Shown here in pieces: positions 6,035 to 13,152 of a stretch of DNA of 14,208 bases (its first letter is position 1; the number at the start of each line of letters is the position of its first letter). The notes beneath the pieces are model-generated. The model searched no databases. It saw only the letters and a program-made list of their open reading frames with translations, and was not told the DNA's origin. The stretch spans positions 1-14,208 of the forward strand of contig JAQUSM010000013.1 of assembly GCA_028715095.1 (NCBI GenBank), given 5' to 3'. The DNA is from Candidatus Omnitrophota bacterium. GTDB taxonomy: Bacteria > Omnitrophota > Gorgyraeia > Gygaellales > Profunditerraquicolaceae. The translations under genes and the position numbers were made by a program.

Positions 6035-6889
6035 ATGAAGAAAATTATTCTGTTAAATTTATTTATCGGTTATTTTCTTACCGTGGCTTTGGCTACCGGA
6101 AGCCAAGCCTCGGCCGTACGGCCGCGCTATATCTCTCTTGCGCCGTCAACAACTGAAATCCTCTTTAGCCTTGGCCTGGATAAGGAGATTGTAGGGGTAA
6201 GCTCTTACTGTAATTATCCACCGGAGGTAAGAAATAAAACTAAGGTCGGGAGTTTCAGTTCTCCGAATATTGAAAAGATCATTGCTTTAAAACCGGATTA
6301 TATTTTTTGTACCGGCCTTGAGCAGGCTCCGGTTGTTACCCAGTTAAAGCAGCTTAATTTAAATGTCTATGTTTCTGACCCGACGAGCATGGGGGAACTT
6401 TTTGATTCCATCAGGGAAATAGGCAAATTGACGGACAAATCCGCGGCGGCTGTTGCCTTGACTCAGAAAATGGATGAGGAGATTAATGCGGTAGGCTTAA
6501 AGTTAAAGTTTATCCCGCTTGATAAAAGAGTTAAGGTCTTCATAGAGATCTGGCATGAACCGCTGATGACCGCGGCCAAGGGCTCTATTGTTGATGAGTT
6601 GATTGCCCTGGCAGGCGGGATCAATATCGCCCATGAGCTTCCCAGGCCTTACTGTAATATCAGCGCCGAAAAGGTGATCAGCCTTAACCCGCAGTGCATT
6701 ATTATGGCGTATATGGATAAGGAACCTTCTTTGAAATTGGCCAAACAGCGTTTTGGCTGGGAAAGAATAGATGCGGTAAAGAATCAGCGGGTGTTTAATG
6801 ATATTGACCCGGATACCCTGCTTAGGCCGGGCCCAAGAATTACCCGGGGGCTGACTGAGGTTTATAAGAGATTGTATCCGGGAGGATGA
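6035..6889 (+). CDS. btuF: Periplasmic vitamin B12-binding protein (ABC importer substrate-binding subunit)
   Basis: A 284-residue exported protein. Residues 1 to about 27 form a signal peptide: MKK, a hydrophobic core (IILLNLFIGYFLTVALA), and a likely cleavage after SQASA. The mature part is a class III (TroA-like) binding protein. RYISLAPSTTEILFSLGL contains the conserved Glu expected to dock to BtuC, then NYPPEVRNKTKVGSFSSPNIEKIIALKPDYIF. The C-lobe carries IVDELIALAGGINIA and the usual end with DPDTLLRPGPR. No lipoprotein cysteine is seen at the cleavage region. ATG 6035 gives a proper signal peptide; a TTG at 6020 would add five residues from terminator sequence. No clear Shine-Dalgarno sequence is visible. 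It lies immediately after the riboswitch terminator and is followed by btuC with an ATGA-type junction. Iron-siderophore binding is the alternative, made unlikely by the B12 context. Confidence 0.93.
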   Translation: MKKIILLNLFIGYFLTVALATGSQASAVRPRYISLAPSTTEILFSLGLDKEIVGVSSYCNYPPEVRNKTKVGSFSSPNIEKIIALKPDYIFCTGLEQAPVVTQLKQLNLNVYVSDPTSMGELFDSIREIGKLTDKSAAAVALTQKMDEEINAVGLKLKFIPLDKRVKVFIEIWHEPLMTAAKGSIVDELIALAGGINIAHELPRPYCNISAEKVISLNPQCIIMAYMDKEPSLKLAKQRFGWERIDAVKNQRVFNDIDPDTLLRPGPRITRGLTEVYKRLYPGG

Positions 6890-6891
6890 AT

Positions 6892-7845
6892 ATGTATTTT
6901 AAAAAAAGGTTCGTAATTTTATTTTTTCTTCTTGGGTTGGCGATAATCTTCGGCCTGGTTAAGGGGGCGGTGAACATTCCTTTAGGCAATCTTCTGCTCA
7001 AGGATAACCAGGTTATTTTTAATCTGCGCCTTCTGCGCATAGCTGCGGCTATTCTTGTGGGAAGCGGCCTGGCGGTTTCCGGCATAGCTCTCCAGGCGAT
7101 TTTGAGGAACCCTTTGGCTGAGCCATATTTGCTCGGAACTTCAAGCGGGGCAGGATTGGCAGCGGTAACTGCCGCGATACTGGGCCTTTCAAGGCTATAT
7201 ATGCCGTTGGCTGCTTTTCTGGGAGCAATGCTCAGTATTATCCTGGTTTACAGCCTGGCGAAAGAAAGGGGCCTGATCGCGGATAAATCATTAATCCTGT
7301 CCGGGGTAATTGTTTCGGTAGCCTTTTCTTCAATAATAGTATTCCTGGTATCTTTGTTCGGCAATGAAGCAATGCATGAGATGAACTGGTGGTTATGGGG
7401 AAGCCTGCAGGTCTATGATTACAAACTCTTGTTCCTGGTTGCCCTCCCGGTCGTATTGGGCATATGCGGGATTTATCTTTTTGCCCAGGATTTAAATGCT
7501 ATCAGCATGGGCGAGGAGGAAGCCATACATCTGGGTATAAACACGCAGGCTATAAAGAAAATATTAATACTTATTACGGCAATAATTACCGCCAGCCTGA
7601 TATGCATATGCGGAATAATCGGTTTTGTCGGCCTGATCGTGCCGCATATGATGCGGCTGGTTGTGGGGCCGAACCATAAGCTCCTGATACCGGTAACTTG
7701 TCTTGCTGCTTCCATATTTGTGGTCCTCTGCGATCTTTTGTCGCGCACGCTTTTTGCGCCTGTTGAAATTCCTATCGGCGTGATCACGGCGATAATCGGG
7801 GCTCCTGTATTTATTATCCTGCTGAAAAAAGGAAAAAGGATCTAA
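6892..7845 (+). CDS. btuC: Vitamin B12 ABC importer permease
   Basis: A 317-residue polytopic FecCD/BtuC-family permease. Hydrophobic segments run along the whole length (first at about 7-25). Family signatures are LRLLRIAAAILVGSGLAVSG, ILRNPLAEPYLLGTSSGAG, the coupling region GIIGFVGLIVPHMMRLVVGP, and the last segment EIPIGVITAIIGAPVFIILL. Two ATGs are possible. ATG 6886 overlaps the btuF stop but would leave no space after GGAGG at 6881-6885, whereas ATG 6892 sits six bases after it and is chosen. It ends as TAATG with btuD. Two copies with two BtuD subunits should form the inner-membrane channel that receives corrinoid from BtuF. Confidence 0.94.
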   Translation: MYFKKRFVILFFLLGLAIIFGLVKGAVNIPLGNLLLKDNQVIFNLRLLRIAAAILVGSGLAVSGIALQAILRNPLAEPYLLGTSSGAGLAAVTAAILGLSRLYMPLAAFLGAMLSIILVYSLAKERGLIADKSLILSGVIVSVAFSSIIVFLVSLFGNEAMHEMNWWLWGSLQVYDYKLLFLVALPVVLGICGIYLFAQDLNAISMGEEEAIHLGINTQAIKKILILITAIITASLICICGIIGFVGLIVPHMMRLVVGPNHKLLIPVTCLAASIFVVLCDLLSRTLFAPVEIPIGVITAIIGAPVFIILLKKGKRI

Positions 7846-8633
7846 TGAGTGCGTTATTGTCAATAAATAATGTGAGCGGCGGATATTATAAGGAGGATGT
7901 CATCAAGGGTGTATCCCTGGATGTAAAAGAAGGGGATTTTTTGGTGATCATCGGGCCTAACGGCTCTGGAAAGACTACTCTCCTAAGGTTGGCAACGCGG
8001 GTTATCCCCTTGAGAAAAGGAGAAATCCTGTATAAGGATAAGAATATTTCTGCCATGGATCTTAAGGAGTTTTGCCGCAGGACGGCTTTTGTCTCCCAGG
8101 ATATCTCAATAGGTTTTTCATTTACGGTTATGGAATTGGTCTTGATGGGCAGGATTCCGCATTTAAAGAGGCTGCAGTTTGAAGGCAAGAGAGACATGGA
8201 GATTGCCCGGGAAAAACTTTTCTTAACCGATACTTTAAGCTTAAAAGATAAACGTATAGATGAGTTGAGCGCCGGGGAACGCCAGCGGGTAATTATTGCC
8301 CGGGCCCTGGCCCAGGAACCTGAGCTTCTGTTTCTGGATGAACCGACCAGTCATCTGGATATCGGGCATCAGGTGCAAACTTTGGATTTACTGAAGAAGC
8401 TCAACCGGAAGAACGGCCTTACGATTGTAATGATCCTGCATGACCTAAACTTGGCTAGCGCGTATTCTAACCGCATTGCCTTGCTGGACAAAGGCGCTAT
8501 TTTTAAAGAAGGCAAGCCCGAAGAAGTTTTAACTTATCAGAATATCGAGGCAGTTTATAAGACCATTGTTCTGGTGAATAATAATTCAATCACAGGCAAG
8601 CCCAATGTAGTTTTGGTCCCGGGAGAGAAGTGA
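7845..8633 (+). CDS. btuD: Vitamin B12 ABC importer ATPase
   Basis: A 262-residue ABC ATPase with Walker A GPNGSGKTT (37-45), Q-loop Gln in FVSQD (85), signature LSAGERQ (141-147), Walker B LLFLDEPT (161-168), D-loop SHLD and switch histidine in ILHDLNLA. It belongs to the FecE/BtuD type that partners BtuC. The start overlaps the btuC stop by one base (TAATG), with AAGGA at 7836-7840 just upstream. About 25 residues after the typical FecE end (NNNSITGKPNVVLVPGEK) form a short C-terminal extension, which is common in the family. It hydrolyses ATP on the cytoplasmic side to drive corrinoid import. Confidence 0.94.
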   Translation: MSALLSINNVSGGYYKEDVIKGVSLDVKEGDFLVIIGPNGSGKTTLLRLATRVIPLRKGEILYKDKNISAMDLKEFCRRTAFVSQDISIGFSFTVMELVLMGRIPHLKRLQFEGKRDMEIAREKLFLTDTLSLKDKRIDELSAGERQRVIIARALAQEPELLFLDEPTSHLDIGHQVQTLDLLKKLNRKNGLTIVMILHDLNLASAYSNRIALLDKGAIFKEGKPEEVLTYQNIEAVYKTIVLVNNNSITGKPNVVLVPGEK

Positions 8634-9235
8634 TGACGACAAAACTTATTTTAATCCGCCATGGGGTAACTCAATGGAATAAGCAGAAAAGGTACTGCGG
8701 CTGCAGGGATATAGGTTTAAGCAGCCATGGTAAAATCCAGGCTATGAAATTGCGGAAGAGATTTAATGGGTTTGAGTTTGACACGATCTATTGCAGCGAC
8801 AGAAAACGCGCGCTTCAGACAAGAAACATACTCTTTGGAAAAAGAGATTTTATAAAAGCGGAAGAATTAAGAGAGATTGATTTTGGAGTGTTCGAGGGGT
8901 TAAGGCATGATGAGATTCTGGAGAAATATCCAAAGCTCTATAAAGATTGGCTGGCAGATCCTTATAAAGGCCGGATCCCGGAAGCAGAGCCTATGAGAGT
9001 TTTTAAAAAAAGAGTACATTCAGCCATAAAAGAAATACTCCAAGCTAACCGCGGCAAAACCATTGCCGTGGTCTGTCACGGCGGGGTGATCGGTGTATTT
9101 GTCAGCAGCATATTAAAGAGCAGGAGTTTTTGGAGATTTGTTCCTTCTCCTGCAAGCGTAACTGTTGTGGAACACAATAAGAATAAGCTTAGCTTAAAGC
9201 AATTTAACCAAATTAAGGGACGTTTCTTAAGTTAA
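8633..9235 (+). CDS. cobC: Alpha-ribazole-5'-phosphate phosphatase, histidine phosphatase family
   Basis: A 200-residue member of the phosphoglycerate-mutase-like superfamily. Catalytic residues visible are Arg9-His10-Gly11 (LILIRHGVTQWN), Arg57 in SDRKRA, Glu81 in LREIDFGVFEG and His149 in VVCHGGVIG. The LREIDFG segment resembles CobC. In B12 assembly it would remove phosphate from alpha-ribazole-5'-phosphate or from the CobS product. Start ATG 8633 overlaps the btuD TGA, with GGAG at 8622-8625 seven bases before it; a GTG at 8630 is an alternative. Its last codons (about GRFLS and the stop) lie inside a palindromic repeat beginning at 9216, so the native C-terminus may have been altered by insertion. 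A general phosphoglycerate phosphatase is possible on sequence alone; cob neighbours favour CobC. Confidence 0.83.
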   Translation: MTTKLILIRHGVTQWNKQKRYCGCRDIGLSSHGKIQAMKLRKRFNGFEFDTIYCSDRKRALQTRNILFGKRDFIKAEELREIDFGVFEGLRHDEILEKYPKLYKDWLADPYKGRIPEAEPMRVFKKRVHSAIKEILQANRGKTIAVVCHGGVIGVFVSSILKSRSFWRFVPSPASVTVVEHNKNKLSLKQFNQIKGRFLS

Positions 9236-9290
9236 TCGGAAGTGTGTCCCCTATGGGGACAGTTCTCCGATTGGGTTCAGAAACGTCCCT
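9216..9290. repeat. 75-bp interrupted palindrome (MITE/REP-like element) at the 3' end of cobC
   Basis: Three nested inverted repeats share one exact centre. AGGGACGTTTCT (9216-9227) pairs with AGAAACGTCCCT (9279-9290), AATCGGA (9234-9240) with TCCGATT (9266-9272), and TGTCCCC (9245-9251) with GGGGACA (9255-9261). The unpaired segments between them are symmetric in length (6 and 6, 4 and 4). All 26 pairs are perfect. It overlaps the last 20 bases of cobC and fills most of the gap to cobU. There is no U run, so it is not a standard intrinsic terminator. The form suits a non-autonomous mobile or REP-type element; no transposase is present in the window. Confidence 0.85.
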
Positions 9291-9299
9291 AAAAAGAAT

Positions 9300-9857
9300 A
9301 TGAAGAAGATAACGTTGATACTCGGAGGATCGCGCAGCGGAAAAAGCACCTATGCTTTGGAGCTGGCAAAAAAACATAAAAAAGTCGCCTTTATCGCCAC
9401 TTGCCAGGGCTTGGATAAAGAGATGCGAGAGCGTATCAGGCTCCATAAAGAAGCAAGGCCAAGACACTGGGAGACTTTTGAGGAGCCTAAGGAACCGGGA
9501 AAATTAATAGGAAAATTAAGTAACAGTTTTGACTGCATACTTATTGATTGCCTGACCCTTTTGGTTTCAAACTTAGTTTTATCCGGGAATAAGCAAGAGC
9601 AGATCCTTAAGAAGATTAAAGAATTATTATCTGTCTTAGATAAGAAGAAAGTAAGAATAATCCTGGTTTCTAATGAAGTGGGGCTGGGATTGGTTCCTGC
9701 GAACAAGCTGGGCAGGGAATTTCGCGATATCGCAGGAAGAGTGAATCAACTGGTTGCCAATAAAGCTGATGAAGTGTTTTTTATTATTTCAGGCATAGCC
9801 TTAAAGATAAAAGCCTGCCTGCCGGCAGGCAAGGAGGCAGGTAAGTGGAGAGGATAA
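9300..9857 (+). CDS. cobU: Adenosylcobinamide kinase / adenosylcobinamide-phosphate guanylyltransferase
   Basis: A 185-residue bifunctional enzyme. It phosphorylates adenosylcobinamide and then attaches GMP to give AdoCbi-GDP for CobS. Residues 6-17 (LILGGSRSGKST) are the CobU-type P-loop. His49 in RIRLHKEARPRHWETFEEP is at the place of the guanylylated histidine. ILIDCLTLLVSNL and VSNEVGLGLVPANKLGREFRDIAGRVNQ complete the family pattern. The normal fold ends near FFIISGIALKIK; the remaining residues (ACLPAGKEAGKWRG) come from a GC-rich palindromic repeat and are probably not functional. ATG 9300 lies ten bases after the upstream palindromic element, with only a weak A/G-rich stretch as ribosome site. 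The end overlaps cobT by 13 bases. Confidence 0.93.
   Translation: MKKITLILGGSRSGKSTYALELAKKHKKVAFIATCQGLDKEMRERIRLHKEARPRHWETFEEPKEPGKLIGKLSNSFDCILIDCLTLLVSNLVLSGNKQEQILKKIKELLSVLDKKKVRIILVSNEVGLGLVPANKLGREFRDIAGRVNQLVANKADEVFFIISGIALKIKACLPAGKEAGKWRG
9813..9842. repeat. GC-rich palindromic repeat coding the CobU tail and adjoining the cobT RBS
   Basis: GCCTGCCGGCAGGC at 9817-9830 is a perfect 14-base palindrome, preceded by GCCT (9813-9816) and followed by AAGGAGGCAGG. It is translated as CLPAGKEAGK at the end of cobU. The AAGGAGG at 9831-9837 serves as the cobT Shine-Dalgarno sequence. From memory, closely similar tracts (peptide CLPAGRQAG) are scattered through many genomes of uncultivated bacteria. 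A related palindrome occurs at 13932-13948, and both copies are followed by CAGGTAAGT. Confidence 0.7.
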
Positions 9858-10903
9858 ATAATCTGATCAAAAATATTTCAGGAGTTGACCTTGTAATTAT
9901 AAAGAATACGCAGAAAAGATTGGATAATTTAACTAAGCCTTTGGGGAGCTTAGGAAGATTGGAGGAATTAGCTAAGCAAATCTGCGGGATTACCGGGAAA
10001 ACTGACCCATTATTAACTAATAAAGTTATTTTTACTTTAGCCGCTGATCATGGGGTTACTGATGAGGGGGTAAGCGCTTACCCTAAAGAGGTGACGGCTC
10101 AAATGGTTTCTAATTTTATCGCAGGCGGAGCCGGAATAAATGTGTTGGCAAAACATGCTGGCGCAAGGGTAGTGGTTGTGGATATCGGAGTGGCTGCAGA
10201 GCTTAAGCCCGGACCAATGCTGCGGGTCAGGAAGATAGGTTACGGGACAAAAAATATGGCAAAGGGCCCGGCGATGTCAAGAGAAGAAGCGGTAAAAGCG
10301 ATACAGGCGGGAATAGATTTATTTGAAGAAGAGCTCAGGCGCGGAATTGACATTGTAGGGACCGGTGAAATGGGTATAGGCAACACCACCGCAGCCAGCG
10401 CGATCACCGCTTCTTTTTGCGGTAAGCCTGTTGAAGAGATTACAGGAAAAGGGGCTGGCCTGGATGATCCGGGGCTAAAGAATAAAATTGAGGTTATTAA
10501 GAAATCCCTTTTGGTTAATAAACCTGACCCGGCTGATGCAATTGATGTTTTGTCCAAAGTAGGCGGATTTGAGATTGCGGGCCTGGCGGGCATAATCCTG
10601 GCTGCTGCTTCCCATAAAATCCCTGTGGTTATTGACGGATTTATATCCGGGGCAGCTGCTTTGATTGCTTTTAAAATTGAGCCTAAAGTAAAAGAATATA
10701 TGATTGCCGCGCATAAGTCTCAGGAGGGCGGCCATAAAATTATTCTTGAGTATATTGGATTAAGGCCGTTGCTGGATTTAGATTTAAGGCTTGGTGAAGG
10801 CACCGGAGGAGCCCTGGGAATAGGTTTAGCTGAAGCCGCGATAAAAATCCTTACCCAGATGGCGACATTTAAAAGCGCAAATGTATCGGAGAAGAATATA
10901 TGA
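9845..10903 (+). CDS. cobT: Nicotinate-nucleotide--dimethylbenzimidazole phosphoribosyltransferase
   Basis: A 352-residue full-length CobT. It transfers phosphoribose from nicotinate mononucleotide to the lower-ligand base to give alpha-ribazole phosphate. Landmarks are LTKPLGSLGRLEELA (29-43), AADHGVTDEGVSAYP (66-80), GEMGIGNTTAASA (174-186, with Glu175) and GEGTGGALG (317-325), where Glu318 corresponds to the catalytic base of the Salmonella enzyme. GTG 9845 is the start because AAGGAGG at 9831-9837 lies seven bases ahead, although the gene then overlaps cobU by 13 bases. It joins cobS by an ATGA overlap. Without bluB or bza genes nearby, the base used (dimethylbenzimidazole, another benzimidazole or a phenolic) cannot be told from the window. 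Confidence 0.96.
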   Translation: MERINNLIKNISGVDLVIIKNTQKRLDNLTKPLGSLGRLEELAKQICGITGKTDPLLTNKVIFTLAADHGVTDEGVSAYPKEVTAQMVSNFIAGGAGINVLAKHAGARVVVVDIGVAAELKPGPMLRVRKIGYGTKNMAKGPAMSREEAVKAIQAGIDLFEEELRRGIDIVGTGEMGIGNTTAASAITASFCGKPVEEITGKGAGLDDPGLKNKIEVIKKSLLVNKPDPADAIDVLSKVGGFEIAGLAGIILAAASHKIPVVIDGFISGAAALIAFKIEPKVKEYMIAAHKSQEGGHKIILEYIGLRPLLDLDLRLGEGTGGALGIGLAEAAIKILTQMATFKSANVSEKNI

Positions 10904-11640
10904 TCGCATCGTTTTTTTTAGCCCTGCAATTTTTAACAATCATCCCGATCAGGTTGAAAGAGGCTAAGGAGCAAAGAATGGCAGCTTCATTGGTGTTCTA
11001 TCCGGTTGTCGGACTGCTCCTGGGGTTATTTTTGTCCGGGGTAAACGTATCTGTCTCTTTCTTGAATTTTTCTTCCCTTACCCGGAATGTAATTACCGTG
11101 GTTGTTTTGATCATTATTACCGGAGGCCTGCATTTGGATGGCTTGTCGGATACTGCCGATGCGTTCTTAAGCGGAAAGCCCAGGGAAAAGATGCTTGAGA
11201 TAATGCGTGATTCGCGCACCGGGGTGATGGGTGTTTTAAGCCTGATAAGCGTAATATTGTTAAAGATTGCCCTGCTCTTTTCAATAAACATATCTTTGCA
11301 GCCTATCGCATTGATGTTGATGTGCAGCTTGAGCCGCTGGTCGGCTGTAGCTGCGATGTTCTTTTTCCCTTACGCCCGTCAGGATGGTAAGGCCGGAGTA
11401 TTTATTAAAGGCATGAACCTGAAGATATTTATTCTTTCTTCAGTTGCGGTGGTTCTTTGTGCTTCTATAGCCTGGCAGGTAAGAGGGCTGATTATATTAT
11501 TGATCGTTACCGGTTTTAGCTGCTTGGCAGGAAAATTCTCCACTAAAAAGATAGGGGGCATAACCGGTGATACTCTGGGCGCGGGGATTGAACTAACGGA
11601 GATAATTACTCTTTTGTCGGTATTTATCCTGGGAAAATAG
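10900..11640 (+). CDS. cobS: Adenosylcobinamide-GDP ribazoletransferase (cobalamin synthase)
   Basis: A 246-residue integral membrane enzyme that joins AdoCbi-GDP to alpha-ribazole (phosphate), the last assembly step of the nucleotide loop. Family motifs are FLTIIPI near the N-terminus, GGLHLDGLSDTADAF (75-89) with the Asp residues that bind metal, MRDSRTGVMG (102-111), and GGITGDTLGAGIELTE near the end. About six hydrophobic segments are visible. ATG 10900 overlaps the cobT stop, with GGAG at 10888-10891 as ribosome site. TAG at 11638-11640 abuts the cobQ ATG. Length is normal for the family and no motif is missing. Confidence 0.95.
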   Translation: MIASFFLALQFLTIIPIRLKEAKEQRMAASLVFYPVVGLLLGLFLSGVNVSVSFLNFSSLTRNVITVVVLIIITGGLHLDGLSDTADAFLSGKPREKMLEIMRDSRTGVMGVLSLISVILLKIALLFSINISLQPIALMLMCSLSRWSAVAAMFFFPYARQDGKAGVFIKGMNLKIFILSSVAVVLCASIAWQVRGLIILLIVTGFSCLAGKFSTKKIGGITGDTLGAGIELTEIITLLSVFILGK

Positions 11641-13152
11641 ATGAAAGCCAAAACATTGCAGGTTTGCGGCACAGGTTCAGGAGTGGGCAAAAGCGTGATC
11701 GTCTCTGCCTTATGCAGGATCTTTTTGCAGGAGGGTTACCGGGTGGCGCCTTTTAAGGCCCAGAATATGGCCTTGAATTCATTTGTTACCAGAGAGCAGG
11801 GCGAGATTGGCAGGGCCCAGGCAACCCAGGCTCAGTCCTGCCGCATAGAGCCGACAGTAGACATGAACCCTGTTTTGATCAAGCCGACCAGCGATGTAGG
11901 AGCGCAGGTCATTGTCCTGGGAAAGCCCATCGGCAATATGAATGCCCTGCGTTACACAAAATATAAGAGCAGGCTCCTGAAGGTAGTGAGAGGCTCATTC
12001 CGAAGATTAGCCGGAGATTATGAGGTTGTAGTTTTAGAGGGGGCAGGCAGTCCGGCGGAGATAAACCTGAAATCGCACGACATAGTCAACCTGAAAATGG
12101 CGGCTTTCGCCAAAGCGCCTGTGATCCTGGTAGGTGATATTGATAAAGGCGGATTTTTTGCCTGGATTGTCGGGACGCTGGAATTATTGACTCCCAAAGA
12201 GCGGGGGATGATCAAAGGTATAATTATAAATAAATTCCGCGGGGATATAACTTTACTTAAACCGGGAATAGATTTCCTGGAGAGGCGCACCGGCATCAAG
12301 GTGCTGGGAGTAATTCCTTATTATAGGGATATAAAAATCGCCGAAGAGGACGCTGTGCCTTTGGATAGCTTTAAAGGTAATCTCTCCGGCAGAGAGCGCA
12401 GGCTTAATATTGATGTAGTCTATCTGCCGCATATCTCCAATTTTACGGATTTCGATGCCCTGGAAAAAGAGCCTGATGTGCGCTTGCGTTACGTAAAAAG
12501 CCCCGAAGAATTAAGCAAACCGGACATGATAATTATACCCGGAACAAAGAATACTATTTCGGACTTAAGGTATTTGGTAAAGTCAAAATTTGTAGAGAGG
12601 ATATTATCCATTATTAAATCTGATAAAAGAATTGTTTTGATGGGTATCTGCGGCGGTTATCAGATGTTGGGCAGGATGATACATGATAAGCATGGGCTGG
12701 AATCAAAGCGCAGGCAAATACCGGGATTAAATCTTCTGCCGGTTGAAACCAGCTTAAAGCCGGATAAAACCCTCGCGCGGGTTGAGGCAAAAGAGCTTAT
12801 TTCGGGATTGAAATTATCAGGATACGAGATCCACCATGGTTTAACCCGGATTGCAGGAAAGTGCGATCCGCTTTTTGAGGTTCTTGAATGTAACGGCAAA
12901 AAAATAAGATATCCCGAAGGAGCGGTAAGCAGGGATCGCCGGATTTCAGGCACATATATCCATGGAATATTTGACGCGGCAGCATTCAGGAGGAATTTCT
13001 TAAACAGGCTAAGAAGGAGAAAGGGCTGGCCTGTTTTAACGGCAAGAAAGCATTTCAATCCGGATAAAGAGTTTGATAAGTTAGCGCAGCTGGTAAGGGA
13101 GAATATTGATATGGGTTTATTACGCAAGATCCTTGCGAAAGGGCTGCGATGA
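11641..13152 (+). CDS. cobQ: Cobyric acid synthase (glutamine-dependent amidotransferase)
   Basis: A 503-residue two-domain enzyme. It amidates the b, d, e and g carboxylates of adenosylcobyrinic acid a,c-diamide with glutamine and ATP. The N-terminal dethiobiotin-synthetase-like domain has the P-loop GTGSGVGKS (10-18), then FKAQNMALNS and LIKPTSDVGAQVIVLGK, which distinguish CobQ from CbiA/CobB. The C-terminal glutaminase domain carries the nucleophile Cys337 in MGICGGYQMLG, HH at 398-399 in YEIHHGLTR and catalytic His441 in TYIHGIFD. Its start directly follows the cobS stop, with only GGGA as a weak ribosome site. The partner steps that need it (cbiA/cobB before, cbiB and cobD after) are not in the window, so they must lie elsewhere or this pathway is used partially. 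Confidence 0.96.
   Translation: MKAKTLQVCGTGSGVGKSVIVSALCRIFLQEGYRVAPFKAQNMALNSFVTREQGEIGRAQATQAQSCRIEPTVDMNPVLIKPTSDVGAQVIVLGKPIGNMNALRYTKYKSRLLKVVRGSFRRLAGDYEVVVLEGAGSPAEINLKSHDIVNLKMAAFAKAPVILVGDIDKGGFFAWIVGTLELLTPKERGMIKGIIINKFRGDITLLKPGIDFLERRTGIKVLGVIPYYRDIKIAEEDAVPLDSFKGNLSGRERRLNIDVVYLPHISNFTDFDALEKEPDVRLRYVKSPEELSKPDMIIIPGTKNTISDLRYLVKSKFVERILSIIKSDKRIVLMGICGGYQMLGRMIHDKHGLESKRRQIPGLNLLPVETSLKPDKTLARVEAKELISGLKLSGYEIHHGLTRIAGKCDPLFEVLECNGKKIRYPEGAVSRDRRISGTYIHGIFDAAAFRRNFLNRLRRRKGWPVLTARKHFNPDKEFDKLAQLVRENIDMGLLRKILAKGLR

Noticed and set aside
5974..6156. Short + strand open frame across the riboswitch terminator and the btuF start
   Set aside because: It is in a different frame from btuF, spans the terminator hairpin, and its translation has no recognisable features.
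9216..9290. Intrinsic terminator at the end of cobC
   Set aside because: The hairpin is strong but neither side is followed by a convincing U run, and downstream genes of the same pathway lack their own promoter. A repeat element explains the symmetry better.
9815..9857. Functional C-terminal extension of CobU
   Set aside because: The residues are encoded by a GC-rich palindrome outside the conserved fold, so they are more likely repeat read-through than a domain.
12660..13127. 155-codon open frame on the minus strand opposite cobQ
   Set aside because: It is antisense to the well-conserved glutaminase domain of CobQ, its translation resembles no family I know, and its composition looks like a mirror of cobQ codon use.
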